Positions 10,568-22,444 of a stretch of DNA of 64,000 nt are shown in pieces. The notes under the pieces were generated by a model. That model worked only from the letters and a program-made list of their open reading frames with translations, did no database searches and had not been told where the DNA came from. Each line of letters starts with the position of its first letter. Positions within the stretch are counted from its first letter, which is position 1. The position numbers were made by a program, and so were the translations under genes. Origin of the DNA: Parasitella parasitica (Eukaryota; Mucoromycota; Mucoromycetes; Mucorales; Mucoraceae); contig MU619275.1 of NCBI GenBank assembly GCA_025201805.1, forward strand, positions 52,852-116,851, written 5' to 3'.

Positions 10568-11188
10568 AGCCCAAAAAAAAATTAACATCGTCTGCTTTTA
10601 GAGTAAAATCCTGTCGCATTAGGTAAGAATTAATTTCACGATGAGAGTATGCCACCCAATCTAACGACAGATAAAATCTAGTATTAGTTGATTTCTTCAA
10701 GTTCAGAACTGCAAAAGGGTTGTGGGAGTTGTGATGTACAACCATATGGTGAAAGTTTTATATTTTCTAAAGTAAAACTGGATCACTGTTATACATTTCT
10801 GACTATGATGATGCGACTAATTCGAATTGAGAACAGCCGCGGCCTGTCTCCTGTTAGCTTGGCATTAAAATCTCAAAATGGTTAACCAAAGATATCAAGA
10901 TGCAAAAAACTATGATTTGCAGTTAAAAAGTCCAATCAACATATTTGAATTTTCGAACGCATATATGAACTTGAAACTTAATTCAGCTATACATGTATTC
11001 TCTTTTGTAATCTCTTTCGAATCAACTTATTATTGAATAGGTTGGATTGAATGTTTTCATATATATATCCGATAAAATACGTTGTAAATAGTTTATTTCC
11101 GCTTTGATATATGTATGTATTAGAGCTTGTTAATCATTATATTTTTGTGAGTGCTTGTTTATGTGGTATAAAAGTAATATTGTTGCAC
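10568..11188. other. Intergenic
   Basis: AT-rich sequence between the right inverted end and the 3' end of the RhoGAP gene. It includes an open frame at 10688-10885 without family resemblance. No gene, RNA or clear repeat was seen. Confidence 0.4.
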
Positions 11189-12816
11189 TTAGAAAATTGG
11201 TTGTCTGGCACTGTTTCTCTCATTTGACTCGATAACAGTTGGATTGAACTTGGGCCAATCTCTGCTGTTAGCTGGTGATGAGGGTTGGCTATTATTACGA
11301 GATGATAAAGTTTTTCTTTTGTTGGCGATGATAACTTCCTGAGGTATAACAATGGTTGGATTTTCCTCCTCTCTCGTCTTCCAGCTTTGCAATGTTTTGA
11401 CGTATTTAGTGGCTGAACTGCTACTCATTAATAAAGGCTGCGATTGCTGGCGATCTTTGTCATTTGCAACACGATGGTGGTCCAGTTTAAGATCAAAGTG
11501 TTCAAATGTTTTAATCAAGTCGTACGATTCGGTGAATTCCAAAGTACTAAAATCGATCAGCATTTTCTTTTCTTGTTGAGTGAAAGGCGATGTCCAAAGC
11601 GATAACGGGTCTATTTTGTGCTGCTTGGAATGAGACGCCACGGCAGGTGCCTGATTGAAAAGAAAAGAAAAGAAAAAAAAAACAAACCATTAATATGTAA
11701 TCAGGTATATCATGAAAAACCAACCTTTTTGATATCATTAATGTTAGTTGGTGCTGTGTTGGCGCTGGTGTTTTTTGCCAATACAGGACGAACATACTTT
11801 TGTGATTTAAGAGGATTAGTTAAAGTAGTGAATACTTCAGGATAAGACATCATGAACTCAAATATCCTAATCCAAGTATTGCTCTCCTTGACCAGTTCCA
11901 ATTGAAGCAATTCGTTTGGTTTATAAAGCAATTTGGTTGTTGATAAACTACCGTAGACTAGTTTGTTGCGCTTTCCTTGCTGTCGCTGCTTCTTGCGTAC
12001 AACGGTGCTCAGCAGCAGCTCGCGTGCTTTACGAAAGAATTGTTGCTTGTTCAACATGAGTGGAAGTGACGTGTAAGACGATGAGCAAGGTCGATTGCTG
12101 CTGTTGAGAGAGTAGGATGCTGATCTATTTTGCTTTGGATCAGGTAAAAGTTGCGACACAGCGTCAATTCGAACACATGTGGGAGCAAATATGATGGCCA
12201 ATGATTCAACTGACATCTGATTTTTATCTTGGTGTTGCTGAATCGAGTGCGCAACTTCGAGCAAGAACTGCAATAAATGCAGATGTTCATGAGGTAATGT
12301 TTTACAAATTTCTTTCAGCTTTCTTTTTAGTGTTTCTTGTGTACATTTTTGCTCATCTAAGTAGATCGTTAATTTTTTTTTTGCGTCATGCTGCTGTGTA
12401 GGATTTTACCAAAGATACTAATAAATAGTGGCTGGTAGCTTCTGGGTATCACTGGCTCAGGTAGCTGCTGTAAATAGCGCTTGAACAATGCAGCAAGTGA
12501 ATGTGTCGATAAGGTTGATGGAAGCTTAATTAAAAACGGATTGTGGTTTTCTTCGAATTGTGCTTGCAATTGATTTACGGCAGCCGCTGAACCAGATTTG
12601 CGAAATATGCCTTCAATATCTAGACCTACAGAAAGAAAGAAAAAATCAACATTGACACAATGCTACTAGATGAGGAAGATTTATGCTACCTTTTTCTTCG
12701 ATTTCATGGAAACACCTGCCCAAGATGCCGGGGATCGACAAGCCAGAAGGAGTCGTAAAACTAGAACGTGCCAATGCAGTAACAAGAGTTGAGCCGAATA
12801 GCGGTGGAGATTGCAT
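11189..12816 (-). CDS. RhoGAP-domain protein
   Basis: Four exons: 12816-12690, 12625-12410, 12356-11725, 11650-11189; 478 aa. The RhoGAP domain starts almost at the N-terminus: PLFGSTLVTAL, then IPGILGRCFHEIE, LDIEGIFRKSG (the Arg is the catalytic finger), LPEPVIP, LLQFLLEVAHSI and MSVESLAIIFAPT, ending near residue 190. The remaining 290 residues are basic and Ser-rich with no recognised domain. RhoGAPs switch off Rho, Rac or Cdc42 GTPases, and in fungi act on polarity and cell-wall control. The three introns were fixed by phase and by restoring the GLDIEGIFR and SIFDEQK junctions. No membrane or lipid-binding domain was seen, unlike multi-domain fungal RhoGAPs. A (GA)n tract lies just upstream of the start. 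Confidence 0.9.
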
Positions 12817-13127
12817 GATTAGAGTATAAAAAAAAAACGGAAGGGAGAGAGAGAGAGAGAGAAAGAAGGAGAAAAATAAGCCTCCAAGTTCCTCAAGCAA
12901 ATGTCTGATAACCATCACTTTTAACCTTTAATTCTACTGTCAATTCGCAGTGTGGGCTCGATGCTCGGAAAATTATCCTTCAAAGATGTGTCCCTTAATA
13001 GTATTTTCGCCTATTTATAGCCACTTTACACCAGACCACATTATTTTTGGGACCTCCAGCCGGTCACATAAGAAGCAGCAGTTGGACATGACCAGCTCAG
13101 AACGTTTCTCCTTTAAAACCAGTTGAT
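12817..13127. promoter_or_regulatory. Shared divergent promoter region
   Basis: This 311 bp spacer separates two genes read away from each other (RhoGAP leftward, OB-like gene rightward), so both promoters must lie here or overlap the 5' ends. It contains a (GA)n run at about 12846-12863. No specific factor site was identified. Confidence 0.45.
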
Positions 13128-13701
13128 ATGGAGTTTCGAGAATACAGAATTATACAAGCATCCACAAAAGCTTTACTATTTAGAAAATGCGAATGCGGTG
13201 GTTACACGACTCCTGTCATCATAAATGATCTTGTATTTGACCAAGAAATATTTTACTGCCATAGCAAATGCAAGAAAATCATTACAGAGTTCAAGATTGC
13301 GTACAAGCTTCCACTAATAGTGTTAAATACCATGACCAGCAAGCTGGAATCAATTGTTGCGTACGACGATACCGTTGCTGATTTCATCGGGTGTCTACCC
13401 AAGCAATATTTAAAGGTAATTTCTTGCAGAAAGACATTTTTGATCATGCGGATACTTATAGTCGACGCTTCAGTATTTGAAAGAAGATAATTTGCTAAGT
13501 AGAAAGCTAGAAGAGGCTCTTGTAGGCATAAGCTGTGCAGCTAAATTAGACAGAAAAAGAGGAAATGACCAATCCACAAAGGCGAAAAAGCTTCTAATAC
13601 TTACTGATGGAGAGAAGATCAACTTGATTGACATAATCAGAAATGGTTCAGACGACATCCACTTTGGTGACGACGATGAAGATGACGATGATATTTCATA
13701 A
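13128..13701 (+). CDS. Small zinc-ribbon protein, possibly RPA1-C-like OB fold
   Basis: Two exons, 13128-13415 and 13462-13701, give 175 aa. Near the N-terminus KCECGG and CHSKC form a likely four-Cys zinc ribbon. It is followed by strands (FKIAYKLPLIVLNTM, KLESIVAYDD) and the helix start VADFIGCLPKQYLK. That order, a Cys ribbon set into an OB fold and ending in a 'D-x-x-x-x-F-x-G' step, resembles the C-terminal DNA-binding OB fold of RPA1 and its relatives (MEIOB, SHLD2). The C-terminus is acidic (GDDDEDDDD). The 46 bp intron is required to avoid a stop after QYLK. If the resemblance holds, it may bind single-stranded DNA or scaffold a repair complex. The assignment is tentative; the gene itself is well supported by splicing and frame. 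Confidence 0.6.
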
Positions 13702-13961
13702 ATACAAGATTCCTCTCACTGCTATTGTTATTGTTTTTGTTGATCATAATGTTAGTTTTGCGGTTGATAAATAAGCTACACTTCAAACCTTCTACAATAG
13801 TAATAGACATTGATAAGTAGATCAAGAGCGACTAGATAAATTTTATTTGTCCATCCGATATCTATTGATTGGCTTATTCTGTTGCCTTCTCTCGAAAATT
13901 TTTTTATTTTGTCAAGGAAAAAAATGCGGAAATGAATTAATCCCTCTCTTTCTCTATCATC

Positions 13962-14962
13962 ATGGCTGGTATCACTGTTAAGGACGTCAACGCCCACTGT
14001 AAGTAGATCTGTTTCATTTATTATGCTTGTGTTTGGTATAAAAAAAAAAGGAATGTCGTAATTACGAAAAGAAGAGCATTGTAGCCAGGAGGGGACCACG
14101 GTACAAAAAAAAGAAAAAAAAGCCTTTTTCTGATTTTTCCTCGGTCAAGTGGATAAAAGCATGCGCTATACCGTTGAGGATATTATGCTCTTATCGTTTT
14201 TGCTAGTAGCATCAATATAGCATTTTGTCATGGTAGAAGGATGCGAAATGTTGGACAAAGTTACAAAGTGTATTTGGGTGGCTTGTCTCTTTTGAACATG
14301 TACACACATTTTTACTACCTATCAACATGATCCCCTCTTTCTCTATGTCTTGCTTCCTGTTACCAAGCACACGCATTATTGAATACAACACCATATCTTA
14401 ACTCGGTTCTTTTTTTTTTTTTTTTTTTTTNNNNNNNNNNTTATAGCTTTCATCAAAGCCTATGCTGCTTACCTCAAGCGTACCGGTAAGCTCGAGGTGC
14501 CCAAGTGGGTCGATCTCGTCAAGACCGGTACCTTCAAGGAATTGGCTCCCTATGATCCCGATTGGTACTTTATCCGTGCTGGTAAGTTCATCATCAATTG
14601 AGCGCTTAACATGAAATTAACACGGTAAACAGCCTCCGTCGCTCGTCACATCTATATCCGCAAATCTGTTGGTGTTGGCGCTTTAAACAAGGTTCATGGT
14701 GGTTCCATTAACCGTGGTTCTCGTCCTTCTCATCACGTCGATGCTTCTGGTTCCGTCAACCGTAAGGTTCTCCAATCTTTGGAGAAGATTGGTGTCCTCG
14801 AAAAAGACAAAAAGGGGTAAGTTTTGCCTTTTCTGGGTTACTGTTATATATATATGCTTATTGTTTTATTTGCAAACCAGTGGCCGTAAGATCACTCAAG
14901 ATGGCCAGCGTGATTTGGATCGTATTGCCATGACCCTCGCCGAGGAATCCGATGAAGAGTAA
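13962..14962 (+). CDS. RPS19: 40S ribosomal protein S19 (eS19)
   Basis: Four exons: 13962-13998, 14447-14581, 14633-14816, 14881-14962; 145 aa, the standard length. It starts [12 protein letters not shown] and contains the family hallmarks [47 protein letters not shown] and [17 protein letters not shown]. eS19 is an essential small-subunit protein needed for 18S rRNA maturation. A pyrimidine-rich stretch (CCCTCTCTTTCTC) lies directly before the ATG, as in many translation-machinery genes. Intron 1 is 448 bp, far longer than its 51-64 bp neighbours, and holds a 10-base assembly gap after a poly-T. A poly(A)-signal-like AATAAA lies just after the stop. Confidence 0.97.
14431..14440. other. Assembly gap (10 N) in RPS19 intron 1
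   Basis: Ten N bases follow a run of about 22 T. They sit six bases before the acceptor of intron 1, so the exon is not affected. Confidence 0.95.
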
Positions 14963-15918
14963 ACCTTTTCATTTGCTGCAATTTTTCTTAATAATAAAAC
15001 TTGAAAAAGACACTATTTAAAAAAGCACACGGTGCTGTTATGATTGAGGAATCATCTCAACTAAAGAATATAAAGTACTTAATAAACTGGGTATCGGGAT
15101 ACAATCAGTTTAATACTTACCTGAATACTACACTCTAAGAATATGATGTAGGGGAAAGAAAACTCTCTGGATTCGTATCCAAATATGTTGAAAGATGAAT
15201 AAAGACGACATTACTCAGCGCAAATGCTTAATGGATAGTGTAAAATCTAATGCATCAAGACAGTGAATGGCTTGGCAGAGGGGACAGAATCACTTCAAAC
15301 TGCTATTTTTGTTGAAAGTTAGTATTTTCGTATATAATTGTCTCTCAAGGAGTATGTTTTGTTGAAAAACTTCAAATTTATAAAAATGGTTGTTATTTTA
15401 GTTATAGAGTAAAAACTATTTTACAGACCTCTTTTGGAAGTCTGTCAAAGCTGCAAGGCCAAACTATAAATTATCGTGAGCCATGTAAACGCCATATGAC
15501 TTTATCCTCACTACAACTGTAGTAATAATAATAAACAAGAGGTATCATTTTATATAAATGTGTATATGTGTGGGCGGGAATGATTTGATGGTATTATATA
15601 CTTTCTGATTCTGCTGATGATTGTGATAAATTATAGTAAAAGGTAGAAATAAATATAGAGTAATAGTAATAGAAAGAGAAAATAATTTACACAATGAAGG
15701 AGGAAATTTTTAGCTTGATCTATCTTTCTAAGAGAAAGTGGAGGAGGAGTATAAGAGAAAAAGATGTCATCTTGATCATTGTTGGTATTATGCAAGTGCT
15801 GTTTGTTGTTTGTGTGGGTGTGTGGGTGTGGGTGTGGGTGTGTAGGTTGTGGATGTTTGTGTTGATTGTGCTGGTGTTGTATGTGTGGGTGTGGGTGGTA
15901 ATATGCTTTTGGAAAACT
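14963..15918. other. Intergenic between convergent genes
   Basis: This holds the 3' ends of RPS19 (AATAAA soon after the stop) and of the kinase gene. It is AT-rich. A GT-rich microsatellite (TGTGGG-type units) occupies about 15811-15897, right before the kinase stop, and opens chance frames on both strands. No gene was seen. Confidence 0.5.
15811..15897. repeat. GT/GGGT-rich microsatellite
   Basis: Irregular repeats of TGTGGG and TGTG, just downstream of the kinase stop on the minus strand. This makes a CA-rich stretch in the kinase 3' UTR. Confidence 0.75.
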
Positions 15919-17585
15919 TTAAGCGACGGCGTCAGGGAACACTTCACGAACGAGAGAAGAGAGTTCTTTTTGCTTTGTGCACTCAAGAGCGCCCTTTTTG
16001 ATGTCAGCATGGATTTTCTGTTGAGTGAGCTATTGTTAGTATAATGGACGAGCAATCAAACAAAAACCATTCACTTGCCTTCAATACTGCTTTGGCTCCA
16101 GGACGAGTAAGACCGTTATGTGTCAACATCCAGCGTACCAATTCAGTCATTCCCTTGGATGGGACGGAAAAGTGGAACTTAGGAGGATCACCGTACAAGA
16201 TGTCAGCGTAGATATCTTGGCTGTTTTCCAGGTAGTAGAGAGGTGGAACACGGTCCATCATTTCGATAATGGTAATGGCAAGTGACCAAACATCAACATT
16301 TTCTTTATAGGGACTTTCGGAAACAACCTCAGGTGCCATCCACTAATGATTGCGCGTTAATAAACATGTGAAAAAGGACACGATTTCAAACATATACCTT
16401 GGCTGTTCCTAAGCGTGATTTGTTGACCTTGTTGATGGGAGTAGCCAGGCCAAAGTCGGCTGAAATACAACATTCGGTGAGTGTTTGCTTGTTTATACAA
16501 TACAAAATGCCTTACCCAATTTGACTTGACCGTTGCGACTCAAGAGGATATTCTCACACTTTATGTCACGATGCATGTAGTTCTTGGAATGGAGGTAGAC
16601 GAGACCCTCCAGGCACTCTTTGGCAATACGCACGGCATTGCCTTCGTTCAAGCCGACGGTGGTGTTGTACAGCAAGTTGAATACGGAGCAGGACATGAGC
16701 TCCATGCACATCCAAAGATGGTCTTCCCAGAGACAGGCTTCTCTGATCTGGATCAAGTTTGGGTGGCTCAAGCAGCCCATGATACGTAATTCTCTCAGAA
16801 TATAGGCATGATGGGGGGTATCTTGGTCTTCTATGTAGCATCTTTTGATGGCTACATAAGTCTTTGTGTGCTTTCTTAATGCCCGTACTACGGCTCCATT
16901 GGCGCTGTAGATGTTGCGTTAGTTCTTGTGAGGATATTAAAATTTTTGACAAGTGTAACCTTACCCGCTGCCCACTTGACGAAGTCCTTCAAACTGCTCT
17001 TTGGGGTTTAACTCCATTATTTTTGATCCGGGAAGCACTTTCCGAAGCTTGGCATCAAACTCAGCATGCAGTTTGCGCTTGACTTTGACTATTGGCGGTG
17101 GTAAGGGAATGATGCTGAGAGATTTGCCAACGGGTATCCAACGCTGCTTTTTTCAGACGTAAGCAAAATAAAATCTAGGTTACAGCCTCATGTAATTTTA
17201 TACCTTTGTTTGGGCTTTGGGTTTGCTCTCTGTAGGCTTTTTTTTGGGCTGCTGTTGCATGCTATGATGGATTTTATTTTTATTTTTTTCCCATGCTTCT
17301 TTGATAATGTCTGGAATCTCAAAATTTCCAGGAACACGCCAAGGTGCCTGAGATTTCATTTTAACGTTACTATACACCAGCGTGTAAAATATATATATAT
17401 ATGTATAAAAAAGGTACCTTTCTACCGCTAATGTTGTTGACATTGCTGGACTTTTCTTGGGGCTGTTGGTTGCTGATGGTTAGCAATTTACGTGGTTTTG
17501 TATCCATGATCTTCTGCTGTGGTGAAGCAAGCCGGGTTGCAGCAGAGGAACTTGATGTATCAAATAATGTGGGGGATGTACTCAT
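15919..17585 (-). CDS. PAK/STE20-like serine/threonine protein kinase
   Basis: Seven exons: 17585-17418, 17347-17204, 17143-16965, 16904-16516, 16459-16398, 16342-16079, 16017-15919; 434 aa. The N-terminal 145 residues are Ser/Gln/Lys-rich with no visible CRIB or PH domain. The kinase domain has the glycine loop VGSGANGAV, the ATP lysine in VAIK (184), HRDIKCEN (catalytic Asp 277), DFGLAT (Asp 295) and GTAKWMAPEV. The last motif is the PAK/STE20 signature with AK in place of PY. It should phosphorylate Ser/Thr substrates downstream of small GTPases or adaptors; partners are unknown. The last intron has a GC donor (GCAAGT), chosen because the joined frame runs smoothly to the stop while other donors do not. 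The start codon is the first in-frame ATG with coding character. Confidence 0.87.
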
Positions 17586-18291
17586 TGTAGAGTAAGCCAC
17601 TTTTTGATATATTGAATTATTTGATATGGTGGATATTTTAGAAGTAAGCCGAAAAGGAAAAGAGCACAATTGCCACCCTCTTGTCGTATAAAAAAGAAGG
17701 AAAAGAGAAAGAGAAAAAAAATATATGTACAAGGAAAAAAAGGGGGGAAAAAGATTTATTTATTTTGCCTCGACTAGCAGGTTATTACACTCTCTCTACA
17801 CTGCGATAATATATGTAGTATTATTGATGTGTGTGTGAAGAAAAACAGCTAAGGGGCCGAAGGGTTACAGAAATAAAATGATAATAAAACGGGCTTTTCT
17901 TTTTCTGTATCATTTGAACTCTATTCCGTCTTGATTCTCCATTGCTACTGCGTAGGGCTGATACATTTCCTCCAGTCATTAAGAATGCCAATGCTAGTGT
18001 TTCATCTTTCACTGTAAACTATAAAAGGCATGCGCAAGCCAGTGGTCGTCATTTTATAAAGCCACAGAGCTCATTTGCAATGAGATGATCGCTAATATAT
18101 GTATACAATATCAATATGTGTTCATATCGTTGCTTTAAAATGTATTGTAACACCATCCAAGTAGTACTCATCGCCTCGCTCGGGTATCATCTCCAATCGT
18201 AAACTATATATAATCTTCGTGTACAAAGTGTGCCTCAATAACAGCAACAAAAAAAAAAAGTGCTGCAAATATACATTATCAAGCCGTTGCT
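17586..18291. other. Intergenic
   Basis: Upstream region of the kinase gene and 3' region of the next gene on the same strand. It is AT-rich with purine runs near 17690-17755. Nothing else was recognised. Confidence 0.45.
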
Positions 18292-19898
18292 TTATTCATA
18301 GTCAAAATATCTATTGCTCATATTACTTTTATTACCAACAAGGGATGGTAGTTGTTGTGATGATGGTGGTACAATAGTAGAAGAAGCAGAAGTTGATGCT
18401 GGCGGTCCTGCAGTGGAAATACTAGATGGTGATCTATTGGTGCTATTATCTTTTTTGAACAAGAAATCTGTTAATGGACGTATGATGATGGATTCGTTTG
18501 TTATGGGTGGTGCCATTGGAGGCGATGTGGATTGCAATAGCGGTTGTGTAGATTGGCGAGGGGACGCAGGCAATCGGTATGATTGTTGTTGTTGTTGTTG
18601 TTGTTGATACCAATCAAGCTGCTGCTGCTGCTGCTGCTGTTGTTGTTGTTGTTGATGCATTGCTAATCCCCCATATTCGGTGGTAGCCATGTCTTCATTA
18701 TGGTATCTCAAAGATGTTTGTTGCTGCTGAGTGGGATATACATTCTTTGTGGTAGTATGATTGCTATCAGGTCTCTAGTTTTTTACACAATGTGTTACCT
18801 CCAACCAAAAACGAAAATAAAGCTATCTTACCTCTCTTTGCTGTTCATGAGCCATGTCGGTATATATCATGTATGTAATGTATGCATGCATCGCATTCCT
18901 TTTAATACGAGGATTTTGTTTCTACGCCAAAAATAAGTCCCTGCTACTTTCGAAGCTTCCATCGTTCACATCATATCTTACCATCGACAGGTATTGCCAC
19001 GAAAAAGCATGTGTACCCTCAGATTGTGACTCATGCTATTTAAGAATGACAAAGATGAATACATGATACAAAGTTTGTTGTCAATGCATCCTAAATGTAT
19101 GCATAGCCTAGTTTGTTAACGTACCGCCCCTCTCATCTCCTCATCTTCCTTGATGTGATTGTTTGGCAAGCCGTTCCACGTGTCCGACGAAAATACTCCA
19201 TGTCCTGATACCGAGGGTCTTGAGTACCTATGACGTCTTTCACTGTAACGACGATGCAGCATGGAAGCTGAGGATCGGCCATCGCTATCATCATTTGAGC
19301 CATATGTAAATGACTTTCTTTTCGTTGTACCTTTCAAAAAATTACACATTAATTTTTTTTTCCTCCTTGACACTCTTTCTTCCTTACCGTGTCTTCCGTA
19401 TAATCTAATCTCTCTTCTTTCGTAGGATCTACCTTTATATTCACCTTCATCATCTATTACAGCTGCAGCTGCAGCCAATAACATAATGGGATCAGGCTGA
19501 CTTCGTTCTTGATGTAAGTGTAGATTGGTATCAGTTTTGATTGGTAAAGAAACCTTAATGTCTCCTATTGTATGATATAACGTAAATGTCAGTTTTTTTT
19601 TTCCCATGGAAAAAACTGTAATCACCTTTGCTAGATGCTCTTCTTTTAGTAATGTTGACAGGAGCTACATCGTTTGCTAATGAAATAATGAATAAAAATG
19701 CTCAGGTCTTTATTGCCTACTATTACCGTTTGGAGATGTAACTTGATTGGCCAAGTCTATCAATATACGGCTTACGTCTGCGTCCACCTCTCTGTGATTG
19801 TTTGAGGTGGAATTCAAATCCTGATGCAAATTATCATGGGTGTCTCCTCTTGTTGAGGATGATCGTGGCTGTATTTGTGTTGGATATTCTTGCAACAT
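18292..19898 (-). CDS. Unrecognised Ser/Gln-rich disordered protein
   Basis: Likely six exons on the minus strand: 19898-19727, 19676-19626, 19564-19125, 19035-18982, 18840-18832, 18774-18292; 402 aa. I do not recognise a domain. The N-terminus contains ADVSRILIDLANQV, a possible amphipathic helix. A middle part is basic (KRRASSKGDIKV, then ERREIRLYGRHGK) and includes an Ala run (LLAAAAAVIDD). Then come Arg/Ser-rich sequence and two poly-Gln tracts near the C-terminus, followed by Ser/Pro-rich sequence ending SNRYFDYE. This composition suits a nuclear or regulatory protein, but that is only an inference. All joins keep one frame. The 9-base exon is optional, and a 57 bp in-frame stretch with GTAAGG and AAAG borders inside exon 3 may be a further intron. 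Confidence 0.6.
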
Positions 19899-22444
19899 TT
19901 TTTTAGCCAAGGAAGAAATAAAAGAAAAAAAGAAAGAAAAAAAATAGAGAGAGAAAGAAAAAGGGATATGTGTAATACAGCACATAATTTTTATTTTAAA
20001 TTTGGTTTGCTGATTGTTGTTGGTGTAATTGCTTCTTCTAAACGATTTGGAGGCCGCAGATGGGCCATCATATGTACCAACTTTCAACTTTCTCCAGTAC
20101 CCATTTTTCGTCCAGAGTCAGTAGAATCTACAATGATAGCTTACAATATACTTCTTTTTTCGTTTATTAAACATCTCATGTTTCTTTTCTTCAGTACCAT
20201 AAACCGAAAAGAAAATGTGCTAGCATTTCGCTTTGCTTTTATTTGAAACTCTTGAAAATTTATCCTTGATTGAATATAAAAATAACACCAATGTGTGCCA
20301 ACATGTATCTTTTGTAGCCTTTTTCTGCGTTTGTCCCAGTCAGTATTTCGACAAATTTTAATTATATAGCAACCCAGAAAACTGTCCCTTCCACTCTTTT
20401 TGGGATACACAAATTTAATGAACATGTGAAATGTAAAAAATCATCTGCGATCACATCTATTATGGCATAATGCAATACAATCTCAAGGAAATAAAGCTGT
20501 AAAAAGATACATTATGATGGACGTGACGGATTTGTTTACTACCTGGCTTGTAGTATATGTAAACATTATTGATGTTATGGATGATGTCCTAACGTTTGTT
20601 AATGAAGCCAAGATCAGATTGAAATCAAATCGTGGTCAGATAAAAATCAGTTGTGATTATTAAATCAGATAGCATATTTTCACAGAGGTTTTAATATTTG
20701 TTCAGCCGCACTAATATGTACATATAGTCAAGATCATGCAACGTAAAGTACATTATACCCTTATTTGTTGTTCATAGAGTCTGGTTTTGTAAATTAGGTC
20801 CTTCGACTAATTATAGTCTCTTTATTTTTTCCGGATAGACCATGTCTTTGTTTCGAAATAAAGCTAAGCTATTTCACTCAACTTTAAACATTTTGATATA
20901 ACAAAAATACATGAGAATGGTGTTTATCACACCTTAATGAGCAGCAGACGTATTCTTATTCTCAATCAATTTTGAAAACAAGAGGTACTTGACATAATAA
21001 TGCTGGCTTCTCAAATTAGAGAAAAAAAAATGTATATATATTATTTATTTGTGTTGTATGGATAAAAAGAAAAGAAACAATAAAGACACAGGATTATACA
21101 CGATATTTGCAAAGACTATTTATTTTATTGAATGTGGCTATCGGGTACATGAGTCTATAAGAAAGAATACGTTTAGTATACAGAAGTATTAGTATAGCCT
21201 AGGTAGAGATAATGTCCATATCAGTGTAATCTCGGTAGAATCATTTGCATAATTGAGAGAATACCCGAAAAGTTGGATCTCAGGCACGGCATCATATTGA
21301 CAGAACTAATATAATACATTCGCAACAATACATCATCTTTTCTTCAAGATAATTTCCAAGCCTGTCCTCCCCAATATGATGCATACTCCAACAACTACAT
21401 CGTCTAACTATCACATCCTCATTACTCAAAACTACCCAACTGAAATAATAATTGAGACAGAATTAAAAAATCAAACAGTATTACTATGTGAGTAATACTT
21501 GGTGTTGCATGTCAAGTTCAATAATGTTTAATTATAATCACAGATAGTATAAAATAGGAGGTCTATTTTATATATTCATTGTAAATTATATTCTTATTTC
21601 CTCTATTACAAGCTTATAGAACCAATTGATTTAGTCCTCACGTCAATATCTACACGCCAATATCTTATTAAGCATGATGGCTCGGCTATATTACATCGGT
21701 AATAGTCTATTCCTTGTCATTTGTACACAAAGAATTACCAATCAAGTAATTACGCTACTGTATCTAGACCAACAATCATCCATTGATTAGCATCTGAACA
21801 TTTTTTTTTTAAAGAAAAAGTATTTCAATGGCGATGCAACCGAAAGTAGGGCCTATTTTGGAGCTTTTTGATTGAAAAGGGCACAATCAGGCCTATACGA
21901 GTACAACTTGATTTCTACTAGGCAATGTGTCTATCAAAAGTTATACAGTGTGATTCAACATCTAAGTTTCAACAGAATATCCTTGGTTGCATATCTGATA
22001 TGTAGTAGTAGGTTTCTCGAAATATTGAACGGCGAAAATCAAGGTTCTAAAACAACCCAAGGTTAAATGTACTGTATTTACACTACAGGGATGCGGTGTT
22101 TCCGAATAGTTTCGAAACACAAACATTGTTTTCTTCAATTCGCATTGAAATGAGACTGGGCGGTGTATATTATCTGGATGTATGAAATCAAAATCGATTA
22201 TACCTAACCAACAAGGGTCCCCTTTTATTCAAAATCTGATCCTACTCTAAGATTCAAGTTTGTGCTGAAAAACAGGAATAAAAGTTTAAGCTTGGGACGC
22301 AACTGTATGGAATTCGTTCCTATTAAAAAAAGACAATCTAATGCAATATTATTGTTTGTTCTTTGTTGATGCATTCTATTTTTTCTTATTGGTAACTAAG
22401 CGGGTAAAAAAAAAATTAGTGTTACAAATTTCCAACATTTAAAT
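19899..22444. other. Long intergenic region
   Basis: About 2.5 kb of AT-rich DNA between two leftward genes. Short chance frames are present (19875-20246, 21872-22066) but none shows a family motif or a splice partner. No tRNA, inverted repeat or transposon protein was recognised. Confidence 0.45.
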
